Below, one piece after another: positions 47,835-56,289 of a stretch of 64,000 nucleotides of DNA. A program made the position numbers and the translations under genes. The first letter of the stretch is position 1. Each line of letters opens with the position of its first letter. The notes beneath the pieces are model-generated. The model saw nothing but the letters and a program-made list of their open reading frames with translations. It had not been told where the DNA came from and ran no database searches. Location of the stretch: positions 264,748 to 328,747 of the forward strand of contig NZ_JANIBM010000003.1 of the NCBI RefSeq assembly GCF_024505045.1. The letters run 5' to 3'. Origin of the DNA: Methylomonas aurea (GTDB lineage: Bacteria > Pseudomonadota > Gammaproteobacteria > Methylococcales > Methylomonadaceae).

Positions 47835-48875
47835 TCAAAGATAGTGGACGTGCGGCTTGCCGTTGCCTGCGGAAATTTCGCCTATAGTGAAAGCGGTTTC
47901 GCCTTGCTGTTTTAGAATCTGTAGAGTGGCTGCTTCGTCGCTGGCGGCGACGCAAACGATCATGCCGATGCCGCAATTAAACGTCACCAGCATGTCTTCT
48001 AATGCAACGTTGCCTTGTTGCTGCAACCATTGGAACATTTCGGGAAATTGCCAGCTGTTCAAGTCGATATCGGCTCGCAGACCCTGCGGTAATACCCGCG
48101 GCAGGTTCTCGGTGATGCCGCCGCCGGTGATGTGCGCCATGGCGTGAACAGGAACGGTTTTTAGCAACTCGAGCAGTGGCTTGACGTATATGCGGGTTGG
48201 TGTCAGTAAGGTCTCTCCGATCGGTCTACCGTTTACCTCGTCGGTCCATGCCAGTCCACTGCGTGCCACGATTTTGCGGATCAAGGAGTAACCGTTCGAG
48301 TGAGGGCCGGAAGAGGCGAGGGCGATGAGTTTATCGCCGGCCTGTACCAAGCTACCGTCAATTATCCGGTCTTTTTCGACGATGCCGACGCAAAAGCCGG
48401 CCAAGTCGTAATCGCCGTCGGCATACATACCGGGCATTTCCGCGGTTTCGCCGCCAACTAAAGCGGCGCCGGCCTGTTCGCAGCCTTGGCCGATGCCTTC
48501 AATGACGCTGGCGGCAGTATCGACAGCCAATTTGCCGGTTGCGAAGTAGTCCAGGAAAAACAGCGGTTCCGCGCCTTGCACGACGATGTCGTTGACGCAC
48601 ATTGCCACCAAGTCGATGCCGACGCTGTTATGGATATCCAAATCCAGGGCCAGCTTTAATTTGGTGCCGACGCCGTCGGTACCGGAAACCAGTACCGGTT
48701 GCTTATAACGGTCCAGAGGCAATTCGAACAGCGAACCGAAGCCGCCGAGCCCGGCCATCACCCCTGCATTACGGGTTCTGGCTGCGATGGGTTTGATGCG
48801 TTCCACCAAAGCGTTGCCGGCTTCGATATCGACGCCGGCGCTCTTATAATTCAGGCGGTCTTGTTGTTCGCTCAA
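47835..48875 (-). CDS. purM: Phosphoribosylformylglycinamidine cyclo-ligase
   Basis: 346 residues. [20 protein letters not shown] at the start, [36 protein letters not shown] and [15 protein letters not shown] are PurM signatures. It closes the imidazole ring of AIR in purine synthesis. The start is TTG at 48875, supported by AAGAGG six bases upstream. The divergent DUF2066 gene is the usual gamma-proteobacterial neighbour; purN is not in the expected place. Confidence 0.96.
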   Translation of the reverse strand: MSEQQDRLNYKSAGVDIEAGNALVERIKPIAARTRNAGVMAGLGGFGSLFELPLDRYKQPVLVSGTDGVGTKLKLALDLDIHNSVGIDLVAMCVNDIVVQGAEPLFFLDYFATGKLAVDTAASVIEGIGQGCEQAGAALVGGETAEMPGMYADGDYDLAGFCVGIVEKDRIIDGSLVQAGDKLIALASSGPHSNGYSLIRKIVARSGLAWTDEVNGRPIGETLLTPTRIYVKPLLELLKTVPVHAMAHITGGGITENLPRVLPQGLRADIDLNSWQFPEMFQWLQQQGNVALEDMLVTFNCGIGMIVCVAASDEAATLQILKQQGETAFTIGEISAGNGKPHVHYL

Positions 48876-48971
48876 TGTTGGCCTCTTGTTAAAGTTCAGG
48901 TTGAAACGACCGATATTGTACTATATTCCGAATTAATGCTGAGTCAGGGTAGGCGAGTGAGCAAGGTTTTT

Positions 48972-49781
48972 ATGAAACGTAAATCCGTGCGTTTATGTGT
49001 GCTGATATTGGGTTTGCTTGGGGCAGTCATAAATGCCGATGCCGTCGAGGTGAAGGGACTATATGAAATCGAACTGGTCGCGCGCAGCCAGTCGGCCGAG
49101 GACCGGCTGCAAGCCATCAAGCAGGCCATGTATGCGGTATTGAGTCGGGTGTTGGTAGCGGAAGATATCTCCAAAATTCCTGCCGTGCAGCAAGCGTTGG
49201 CTAGTGCGCAAAACTATGTCAAGCAATCGCAATTTTCGCTGATCTCCGCCGACGAACAGCCGGACAATGAGGCGCGCTTGATCCGGGTGCAATTCGACGA
49301 AGATCAGTTGATGCAAGTTATGCGCGATAGCCATGTCGGGATCTGGAGCGAGATTCGGCCGGAAACCTTGGTCTGGTTGGTAGTCGACGAAGACGGCGTG
49401 CGTCAGTTTTACAACGCCGATGCCATGCCGGAAGTGGAAAGTGCTCTGGCTTTCGCCTCAAAAATCAAAGGTATACCGATGATTTATCCGATGCTGGATC
49501 TGGAAGAACAGCAAAAGATTTCGGTCAGCGAGGTCCTTAGTGCAGATTCACGTAATTTGCTGGCTGTCTCGGCTCGTTACGAAGTGACCTCGGTCATGGC
49601 CGGGCGTATCGCCAAAAAGGGCGGTTGCTGGCAAGGCGAGTGGGCGTTTTATTTCGACGGCAAGATCAAGCAATGGAACAGCGAATGTTTGCCTTTGAAG
49701 GCTGCGGCGGTGGCCGGCGCCGAAGGCGCTTACCAAGTACTGTCGAATTACTACGGCGTCAAACCGTCAGCCAACCAATAA
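48972..49781 (+). CDS. DUF2066 domain protein, exported
   Basis: 269 residues from ATG 48972; GTG 48957 with AGGGTAGG upstream is an alternative. A signal peptide (SVRLCVLILGLLGAVINADA) is followed by YEIELVARSQSAEDRLQAIK, typical of DUF2066. Function unknown. Such genes usually stand beside purM and before perM and hda; here perM and hda are absent. Its tail overlaps the convergent membrane gene by 15 bases. Confidence 0.85.
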   Translation: MKRKSVRLCVLILGLLGAVINADAVEVKGLYEIELVARSQSAEDRLQAIKQAMYAVLSRVLVAEDISKIPAVQQALASAQNYVKQSQFSLISADEQPDNEARLIRVQFDEDQLMQVMRDSHVGIWSEIRPETLVWLVVDEDGVRQFYNADAMPEVESALAFASKIKGIPMIYPMLDLEEQQKISVSEVLSADSRNLLAVSARYEVTSVMAGRIAKKGGCWQGEWAFYFDGKIKQWNSECLPLKAAAVAGAEGAYQVLSNYYGVKPSANQ

Positions 49782-50267
49782 GCTGTAAATGCCGTAGGCG
49801 CCGCCGTAGCTGGTCAAAAAATAGAAAAGCGACACGACCAAGCCCGCCGCGTTATTGACGCGCAATACGTCTTTGAAAATCCTGCCGATAATGACTAAAT
49901 CCCACAGCAGGAATAGGCCGAGCGTCATGTAACTGGGAGTATCCTCGGCGACTGTTACCCAGAATAAGATCGGTGCCAGGAATAGTGCAACTACGTTTTC
50001 GCAGAACAGTATCGCCGACGATACTTGAATGAACGCATGGAACGTGCCATCAAGCATTAGCACCACGGCAATAAAAGCCAGGGTCAGCAAGGTCTCCAGC
50101 AGCACTTCGAAGATCGAATCGATATCGTCAACCATATTGAACTGGATAAAGAACACGATCGCGAAATAAAAAACCAGGTTTTGCTTGAAGAAGCGGGTCG
50201 ATCTGGGCAGCTTCAACACCGAGACATTGAGCCAGCACAGCGGAAAATACTGTCTGATGATGTCCAT
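49767..50267 (-). CDS. Hypothetical multi-pass membrane protein
   Basis: 166 residues with about five hydrophobic segments (LVFYFAIVFFIQFN, LLETLLTLAFIAVVLML, ILFCENVVALFLAPILFW, LGLFLLWDLVIIGRIF, GLVVSLFYFLTSYGGAY). It follows the dynamin-like gene by 27 bases on the same strand and is probably co-transcribed with it. Resembles Yip1-type small membrane proteins only in layout. Confidence 0.65.
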   Translation of the reverse strand: MDIIRQYFPLCWLNVSVLKLPRSTRFFKQNLVFYFAIVFFIQFNMVDDIDSIFEVLLETLLTLAFIAVVLMLDGTFHAFIQVSSAILFCENVVALFLAPILFWVTVAEDTPSYMTLGLFLLWDLVIIGRIFKDVLRVNNAAGLVVSLFYFLTSYGGAYGIYSLLVG

Positions 50268-50294
50268 GGCTTCGATACTCTGGCGGTTTCGGGC

Positions 50295-51659
50295 TTATTC
50301 TTCCGCTTCGGGATAAGGGTAAGCGTCGTAAGGGCCGCGATAGTCGACTTGCTGGACGTGGCTGAATTGGTCGTTCAAAGCCTGAACCAGATCCTTGCTT
50401 TGTTCGATCAGGCCGATCAGACGTTTCCGGTTCTTCTTGTTTCTGCCGACCGGGTCGGTGATTGGCAGCAAGGTTCGCCAGAACCCCAGGCTCTTTTCGA
50501 ATAAACCGACCAGGTTTTCGGTCAGGTTGAGTTGGTCCTGGCGTTTCAACAATTGTTTGATCACGAATTTGGCATGGACCCGGCTGACGATCATATGCAG
50601 CGGCGTCATGACAGCGACTAATGCCAGTACCATGATCGGTCCGATGATCGGGTCGAACACCAAGTCGAGTATACCGACCGCGATTTCGGCAAATAGCAGC
50701 AACATGATAATGAAGCTCAATACAATCAATGTCGACGCATTTGAGCGTTCTTTCCAGGTGTTCAACGCATCTTCCACCTCCGGCATGATGACTTGGTCGA
50801 TGGCGAGTATGCTGTTTTCCAGCGAGTCGAGGATCCGGTAAGAGCGCGCGTTATTGAGGTTATTGAAGCGCTGGTCGAAGGCAATGGTATCGCCCGATTG
50901 CGACAGCACCGCGAATTGGCCGGTATGTATACCGAGTCCGGCCAGGCGGCGCTGCCAGGATGCTGCGATCTCCTGACTTTTGGCCGGGTCGATATTGATT
51001 TCCGAATGGTCGATGACGAACAGAAATTTATTCGAATCCTGATGGGCGACGATAGTGCTTAGCGTGTCTTTGATCAGTTCGGCGTCGGCCTCGAACAAGT
51101 CGGTGAAAACCAGTACCAGATCGGAAACACCGATTACGTATTTGCGCAAAAGGGCCGAAGCCGGCGATTCCTGGTTAGGATTCAACACCGGGGCGTCTAT
51201 GACCAGTTTGTTTTTCAGTTTGGCGCTGTTAGCGGTCACCAACTCTAAGTAGGCGTTGATTTTGCCGCCCTCGCCGGGCGCGGTTTGTTCGAGTATGCGG
51301 CTGATCTGGTAGAACGGCAGGCGGTGGTCCGCATCCAGCGCGGTCCCGGGCAAAGTGGCGGTCGTCGCTTGCGGGGTATATTGCAGTACCGTGAATTTGT
51401 GGCGAGACGTGTTCAGTTGCACGCCCAGATAGCGGTTGATGAATTCGGACTTGGCAGGGGAATAGCCGCCCAGCGTGCTGACGATCGGCCACCAACTGGT
51501 TTTGCGGGCGGTGGTTTCGTCGTTATCGATCAAGCCCAGTTCGAATTCAATTTCATCCAACTCCTGAAAGATTTTTGCGGTTTTCTGCAAAATCGGATCG
51601 TTGGCCGCGAATTGCCGTTCGAGATTGGTCAGGTGCTTGCTTACCGTTTTATCCGCCAT
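50295..51659 (-). CDS. Dynamin-like membrane protein with degenerate GTPase motifs
   Basis: 454 residues. The N-terminal 270 residues follow a GTPase layout: GGYSPAKSEFINRYLG at the P-loop position (Ala in place of the Gly before Lys-Ser), KLVIDAPVLNPNQ at the switch II position (no DxxG), and FLFVIDHSE at the specificity position. Two strong transmembrane helices follow (LIVLSFIIMLLLFAEIAVGI, IIGPIMVLALVAVMTPLHMI), then a helical tail. This is the plan of bacterial dynamin-like proteins, but nucleotide binding is doubtful. Its partner is the 166-residue membrane protein downstream. Confidence 0.6.
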   Translation of the reverse strand: MADKTVSKHLTNLERQFAANDPILQKTAKIFQELDEIEFELGLIDNDETTARKTSWWPIVSTLGGYSPAKSEFINRYLGVQLNTSRHKFTVLQYTPQATTATLPGTALDADHRLPFYQISRILEQTAPGEGGKINAYLELVTANSAKLKNKLVIDAPVLNPNQESPASALLRKYVIGVSDLVLVFTDLFEADAELIKDTLSTIVAHQDSNKFLFVIDHSEINIDPAKSQEIAASWQRRLAGLGIHTGQFAVLSQSGDTIAFDQRFNNLNNARSYRILDSLENSILAIDQVIMPEVEDALNTWKERSNASTLIVLSFIIMLLLFAEIAVGILDLVFDPIIGPIMVLALVAVMTPLHMIVSRVHAKFVIKQLLKRQDQLNLTENLVGLFEKSLGFWRTLLPITDPVGRNKKNRKRLIGLIEQSKDLVQALNDQFSHVQQVDYRGPYDAYPYPEAEE

Positions 51660-51732
51660 GGTATGTGAACCTTATGCTACTGGTTGTGGGGTGTCCATCA
51701 GACGGCGGGAGTATACACCGACGGCCTTAAAC

Positions 51733-51762
51733 CGAGAAAAAAACCTGCCGGAAACCGCAGGC
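51733..51762 (-). terminator. Terminator of ntrBC
   Basis: Reading the minus strand, GCCTGCGG and CCGGCAGG form a short GC-rich stem around TTT with one bulge, followed by seven T (plus-strand A run 51737-51743). It stands about 40 bases after the ntrC stop codon. Confidence 0.75.
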
Positions 51763-51799
51763 AAGTTTATTTCTAGGAAAAGCGGCCAGGCGCTGCGGC

Positions 51800-53221
51800 T
51801 TATTCCTTGATATCGAGCTCCTTGATTTTGCGGGTCAGGGTGTTGCGGCCGTAGCCCAATAGCAAGGCCGCTTCGTGTTTTCGGCCGTGGGTGTGATTCA
51901 GCGCCGCTTCGATCAGTAGCGTTTCGACCGACGGAATCGCGTGTTTGGCGATGTCGACTTTGCCGGCCGACAGTTGCTGTTTGACCCAGGTCTTGAATTG
52001 GCTTTCCCAATCGCCGCTGCCGGTTTCGTTCCCGGATGTTTCGGCGTGGCTGTGACTCAACTCGGGAGGCAGGTCTTCGATATGAATTTCCCGCCCCGAC
52101 GCCATTACCGTCAGCCAGCGGCAAATGTTTTCCAATTGTCGCACGTTGCCCGGCCAGCGCAAGGTGCTCAGGAAAGCCTCGGTATCGGGTTTTAACACTT
52201 TGATTTCAGTGTTCAATTCTTTCGCACTTTGATACAGGTAATGGCGCATCAGTAGGCCGATATCCTGCCGTCGCTCGCGCAACGGCGGAATATGGATGCG
52301 GATGACGTTTAAGCGGTGGAACAAGTCCTCGCGAAAGCGGCCTTGGGCAACCAGCGCCTCCAAGTCCTGATGGGTGGCGGCAATGATGCGCACATTGACC
52401 TTTACCGAAGTGTGGGCGCCGACTGGATAAAATTCGTTGTCCGCCAACACCCTTAACAGCCGGGTTTGCAATTCGGCCGGCATGTCGCCGATTTCGTCCA
52501 GAAACAGCGTGCCGTTGTTGGCCTGTTCGAAGCGGCCGATGCGGCGGGCTTGGGCGCCGGTAAACGCGCCTTTTTCGTGGCCGAAAAGTTCCGACTCCAT
52601 CAAGTCTTTCGGAATCGCCGCCATATTCAAGGCAATAAAAGGCTGGTCGGCGCGCGGGCTGTGGCGGTGCAAGGCCTTCGCCACCAGCTCCTTGCCGGTG
52701 CCGGATTCGCCGTTGATCAGTACGGTAATGTGCGAGCGGGCCAAGCGGCCGATGGCGCGAAACACCTCCTGCATAGCTGGAGCTTCGCCGATGATTTCCG
52801 GCGTCTCCTGCATCCGGTCCTGTTCCTGAGCGCTGTCGTTGTGGCGTTGCCGGCTATGGGCGCAGGCGCGCTGCACGGTTTCGACGACTTCGGTGACGTC
52901 GAAGGGTTTGGGCAGGTATTCGAAGGCGCCCCCGTGAAATGCCGAAACCGCGCTTTCCAGGTCCGAGTGGGCCGTCATCACGATGACCGGCAATTCGGGG
53001 TAGCTGTTTTGAATGTTGCGCAAAAGTTCGAACCCGTCCATCCCCGGCATGCGGATGTCGGTAATCAGTACGTGCGGCAGGCCTTGGGGCAGAGACTTCA
53101 ATAAATCGCCGGCATTGGAGAAACTCTGGGTATTGGCTCCAGCTTTCTGCAGGGCTTTTTCAAGTACCCAACGGATGGATTTGTCATCATCGACAATCCA
53201 GACCTTGTCAGGAATTTGCAT
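51800..53221 (-). CDS. ntrC: Nitrogen regulation response regulator NtrC (NR-I)
   Basis: 473 residues: receiver domain with Asp in VLITDIRMPGMDGFELL, AAA+ sigma-54 activation domain with Walker A NGESGTGKELVAKAL and an intact GAFTGA loop ([15 protein letters not shown]), and Fis-type helix-turn-helix (GRKHEAALLLGYGRNTLTRK). Phosphorylated NtrC activates sigma-54 promoters under nitrogen limitation; several candidate targets lie in this window. It overlaps ntrB by 14 bases; GGAGAAAA precedes its ATG. Confidence 0.96.
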   Translation of the reverse strand: MQIPDKVWIVDDDKSIRWVLEKALQKAGANTQSFSNAGDLLKSLPQGLPHVLITDIRMPGMDGFELLRNIQNSYPELPVIVMTAHSDLESAVSAFHGGAFEYLPKPFDVTEVVETVQRACAHSRQRHNDSAQEQDRMQETPEIIGEAPAMQEVFRAIGRLARSHITVLINGESGTGKELVAKALHRHSPRADQPFIALNMAAIPKDLMESELFGHEKGAFTGAQARRIGRFEQANNGTLFLDEIGDMPAELQTRLLRVLADNEFYPVGAHTSVKVNVRIIAATHQDLEALVAQGRFREDLFHRLNVIRIHIPPLRERRQDIGLLMRHYLYQSAKELNTEIKVLKPDTEAFLSTLRWPGNVRQLENICRWLTVMASGREIHIEDLPPELSHSHAETSGNETGSGDWESQFKTWVKQQLSAGKVDIAKHAIPSVETLLIEAALNHTHGRKHEAALLLGYGRNTLTRKIKELDIKE

Positions 53222-54263
53222 GATTTTTCTCCAAAGGTAGGTAAATGGAAAAAACGGTGTGGCCGGGTTCGCTTTCGCATTCGATCAAGCCGTTGTGTTG
53301 ATTGATCAGGGATTGCGCAATCGACAGGCCCAATCCGGTGCCTTCGGCGCGGCCAGTAATCATCGGATAAAAAATTTGCCCCATCAGTTCGGGTTTGATG
53401 CCGGGACCGTTGTCGATAATGTCGATTTTCACCGTCAACCGGTAACGTTTACGGCCGATCGTCATATGTCGCTGCACCCGGGTCTTGATCGTGATCCGGC
53501 CGTCGTTCTGCAAGGCCTGCACCGCATTGCGGACGATGTTCAACAAAGCCTGAATCAACTGGTTTTTGTCGGCGAAAATCTCTGGAATACTCGGGTCGTA
53601 GTTGGTTTGCAGCACGATACCCTTGGTCGATTCCGCTGCGACCAGATGGCGGACGCGTTCCAGCACTTCGTGAATGTTCAGCAAGCTTTTATTCGCCGGC
53701 TTGTTCGGGCCCAGCATTTTGTCCATCAGATCCTGCAAGCGGTCGGACTCGGCGATGATGATTTGGGTGTATTCCTTCAGTTCCGGATCTTGCAACTCCA
53801 AATCCAGCAATTGCGCCGCACCTCGCAACCCGCCAAGGGGGTTCTTAATTTCATGCGCCAAGCCGCGTACCAGCATCCGGCTGGTATTTTGCTGGGCCAG
53901 CAATTGCTCTTCCTTGGTAATGCGCAAATGCCGGTCTACTTGCTGCAGTTCTATCAATATCTCGCTGAGCTCGCCGTCTTCCAGCAACGGCGTCGCGCTC
54001 AGATTCACAGTAATCGATTGATTGAGCCGTTCTAGGATTAGTTCTCTATCGACCAGAGGTTCCAGCATATACAAGCGTGGCAGTAATTCGTTGAAGAGGC
54101 TGCTGTGTGCGGTTTTGAACAGTTTATGCACCGTGTGGCCAAGCAGATGCTTGGCGCTGTCAGCTAGCAGCATTTCGCCCGCCGGGTTAATGTAGATCAG
54201 TCGCAAATCCTTATCGAATAACAGGATTGCTTCGTTTAAGTGATCGAGTATTTTTTTGTGCAC
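53208..54263 (-). CDS. ntrB: Nitrogen sensor histidine kinase NtrB (NR-II)
   Basis: 351 residues. PAS domain (LNEAILLFDKDLRLIYINPA), dimerisation/phospho-acceptor His in VRGLAHEIKNPLGGLRGAAQ, N box ALLNIVRNAVQAL, DNGPGIKPELMGQIFYP and GTGLGLSIAQSLI. It phosphorylates NtrC when nitrogen is short and is turned to a phosphatase by PII. The start is GTG at 54263. It carries its own sigma-54 promoter. Confidence 0.95.
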   Translation of the reverse strand: MHKKILDHLNEAILLFDKDLRLIYINPAGEMLLADSAKHLLGHTVHKLFKTAHSSLFNELLPRLYMLEPLVDRELILERLNQSITVNLSATPLLEDGELSEILIELQQVDRHLRITKEEQLLAQQNTSRMLVRGLAHEIKNPLGGLRGAAQLLDLELQDPELKEYTQIIIAESDRLQDLMDKMLGPNKPANKSLLNIHEVLERVRHLVAAESTKGIVLQTNYDPSIPEIFADKNQLIQALLNIVRNAVQALQNDGRITIKTRVQRHMTIGRKRYRLTVKIDIIDNGPGIKPELMGQIFYPMITGRAEGTGLGLSIAQSLINQHNGLIECESEPGHTVFSIYLPLEKNHANS

Positions 54264-54298
54264 TGGAAACGGATGTCCTTGTGAGCCCTGATTAGTGC

Positions 54299-54317
54299 AA
54301 GCAATATGTACGCCAAT
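54299..54317 (-). promoter_or_regulatory. Sigma-54 promoter of ntrBC
   Basis: On the minus strand TTGGCGTACATATTGCTT has GG (54314-54313) and GC (54302-54301) with exact spacing. The start would be about 25 bases upstream of the GTG codon. It allows NtrC to raise its own synthesis. Confidence 0.78.
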
Positions 54318-54398
54318 ACTTGAAATGAGCGGGCGGACCAGATTCCCACAGTCGGAACCGGTTTGGTTTGTTTATTTTAGTGCGAGTGCTGGAGCGAA

Positions 54399-54415
54399 TG
54401 CACCATTTTGATGCA
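54399..54415. promoter_or_regulatory. NtrC binding site upstream of ntrBC
   Basis: TGCACCATTTTGATGCA is a 17-base near-perfect palindrome matching TGCACY-N5-GGTGCA with a single change. It lies 85-101 bases upstream of the ntrB -24 element, a standard enhancer distance. It also sits 34 bases past the stop of the small exported-protein gene. Confidence 0.78.
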
Positions 54416-54448
54416 TGTCGCAATGGAGGAAATTTATGGATGGCAAAC

Positions 54449-54808
54449 TCAATTCGCCGAGCAAAGCTTTTCGGCTCGATCGCTTGTAGCCAACACGCTG
54501 CCATCATCGTTAACTCGCCAACGGTAACGCAACTCCACTGCTTTGCTGACCAGAATGGCGCGTTCGACATCGATATAGTTGTCTTCCTGAAACGAGCGCC
54601 AGCCGATGTCGCGTTGCGAAGTGGATTTAACGGTATGTTCCAGTGCTTGATCTATTGTCATTTGATCCTTGCACATAATGTTTTTAACCAACGATGTGGC
54701 ATCCTCAAGGCCGACTGCATGTGCAAGCGGCAGATAGGTGTAACTCCATATCGCCAATAACATAGGACCAAACCAATTGATCGGCGCTAATTTAAAAGAT
54801 TGTTTCAT
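54449..54808 (-). CDS. Small exported protein between amtB2 and ntrBC
   Basis: 119 residues from ATG 54808 (TTG at 54814 would add two). N-terminal signal (FGPMLLAIWSYTYLPLAHA) and a short mature domain with DATSLVKNIMCKDQMTIDQA, WRSFQEDNYIDVERAILVSK and YRWRVNDDGSVLATSDRAEK, containing two cysteines (IMCKDQ, KLCSAN) that could form a disulfide. No family recognised. It lies 49 bases after amtB2 on the same strand, so it is probably co-transcribed with the ammonium transporter under its sigma-54 promoter. Confidence 0.65.
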   Translation of the reverse strand: MKQSFKLAPINWFGPMLLAIWSYTYLPLAHAVGLEDATSLVKNIMCKDQMTIDQALEHTVKSTSQRDIGWRSFQEDNYIDVERAILVSKAVELRYRWRVNDDGSVLATSDRAEKLCSAN

Positions 54809-54857
54809 CGGCAACCCCGATTGCTGCTTCTGGTTTTCAGGTAACTTATGGATTCAA

Positions 54858-56156
54858 TTAAAAGTTATAGCCTTGCTCGTTGTGTTGGGCTATATCCAGG
54901 CCTTCGGTTTCGTCGCTGGCGTCGACGCGTAGCTGTAGGGTTTTGTCCAACAGTTTTAGAATCAGATAGCTGACAGCAGCGCTCCAAGCCGCAACGGAAA
55001 GCACCGCCGTTACTTGAACGGAAAGTTGGCCGATCATCCCTCCTTGGGCCAACGTGCCAGTACCTCCGAGAACTTCGGCGGCCAGCACTGCGGTCAACAA
55101 AGATCCGAGGATGCCGCCAACGCCGTGAATTGCGAACACATCCAAGGTGTCGTCAACGGCGAAACGCTTTTTAAACCAATGTACGGTGGCGAAGCAGACG
55201 CTACCGGCAATTGCGCCAATCAATAATCCGCCAGCCGGTGAGACGAACCCTGCTGATGGCGCCACCATGCCCAAGCCGGCGACCATGCCGGTAATAACGC
55301 CCAAGCCGCTTGGTTTGCCGAAGCGCAGCCACTCGATAATCATCCAGGCCAGAGAGCCGGCCGCCGCGCTCATGTGAGTGGCAAGCATTGCAATGCCGGC
55401 TGCGCCGTTAGCCATCAGAGCGCTGCCGGCACTGAAGCCGTGCCAGCCAACCCATAAAATGCCGGCGCCGGTGGCGGTCATGGTTAAATTGTGCGGAGGC
55501 ATTGCGATGCGCGGAAAACCGCGGCGATTGCCGACCATCAAACTCGCAATCAAGGCGGATATTCCGCCTGAGACATGCACGACAATGCCACCGGCAAAAT
55601 CCATCGCTCCGAGCTGTTGTAACCATCCGCCACCCCACAGCCAATGGCAAACCGGAGCGTAAATTAGCAACTCCCACAATGCGATAAACCAAAGTAATGC
55701 TGAAAACTTCATCCGCTCGGCAATACTGCCGACGATTAAAGCCGGAGCGAAAATCGCGAACGTCAGGTGGTACATGCAGAATACCGTTTCCGGGAGATTG
55801 TCCTTTAGGCTATCGGCATTCAAGGTCGACAATCCGGCTTTTCCCAGCCCACCTATCCAATCTTGCCAATCTTTACCATCACTCAATGCCAGGCTGTAAG
55901 TGGCGATCAGCCATAGCACGGAAGCCAGGGCCGTGATGGCGAAGCATTGCATCAATACCGACAGCACGTTTTTCGTTCGTACCAGGCCAGCGTAAAACAA
56001 GGCTAGGCCAGGGACGGTCATGAACAGCACCAGGCCGGAAGCAGTCAGGATCCAAGCGGTGTCTGCGGCATTCAACTGTTCGGCCTGCGTCGAGGCAGGC
56101 CAAAAAATGACAGCCAATACTGCAAAAACAGACGGGGAATGGCGATTGATGGGCAT
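54858..56156 (-). CDS. amtB: Ammonium transporter (second AmtB)
   Basis: 432 residues with a signal peptide (SVFAVLAVIFWPASTQA) and eleven helices. Amt signatures: WILTASGLVLFMTVPGLALF, LVRTKNVLSVLMQCF, HLTFAIFAPALIVGSIAERM, DFAGGIVVHVSGGISALIAS and the pore His in VFAIHGVGGILGSLL. It passes ammonium/ammonia inward and is gated by PII proteins. It differs clearly from the AmtB at 62 kb (for instance in the shorter, Trp-rich GHWLW-like loop), so it is a distinct paralogue. Start at ATG 56156. Confidence 0.9.
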   Translation of the reverse strand: MPINRHSPSVFAVLAVIFWPASTQAEQLNAADTAWILTASGLVLFMTVPGLALFYAGLVRTKNVLSVLMQCFAITALASVLWLIATYSLALSDGKDWQDWIGGLGKAGLSTLNADSLKDNLPETVFCMYHLTFAIFAPALIVGSIAERMKFSALLWFIALWELLIYAPVCHWLWGGGWLQQLGAMDFAGGIVVHVSGGISALIASLMVGNRRGFPRIAMPPHNLTMTATGAGILWVGWHGFSAGSALMANGAAGIAMLATHMSAAAGSLAWMIIEWLRFGKPSGLGVITGMVAGLGMVAPSAGFVSPAGGLLIGAIAGSVCFATVHWFKKRFAVDDTLDVFAIHGVGGILGSLLTAVLAAEVLGGTGTLAQGGMIGQLSVQVTAVLSVAAWSAAVSYLILKLLDKTLQLRVDASDETEGLDIAQHNEQGYNF

Positions 56157-56189
56157 TTTGATGTTCCGGAATGGTGCGAAATGCTCTAG

Positions 56190-56212
56190 TTTGGGGCAAA
56201 TGTTGCACCAAA
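56190..56212. promoter_or_regulatory. Overlapping, oppositely directed sigma-54 promoters
   Basis: Plus strand: TTTGGGGCAAATGTTGCACC has GG 56193-56194 and GC 56205-56206. Minus strand: TTGGTGCAACATTTGCCC has GG 56209-56208 and GC 56197-56196. Both have exact GG-N10-GC spacing and share about 15 bases, so RNA polymerase can occupy only one at a time. The plus promoter serves the beta-barrel gene, the minus promoter serves amtB2. TGCACCAAAATGGTTTG (56205-56221), an NtrC-like half-palindrome, overlaps both. Confidence 0.72.
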
Positions 56213-56289
56213 ATGGTTTGTTTGACAACATAATATAGATTCGCAAATTTGGTTGGGTGGGTTCGCCGAGGGCAGTAAGCGCAGATTGT

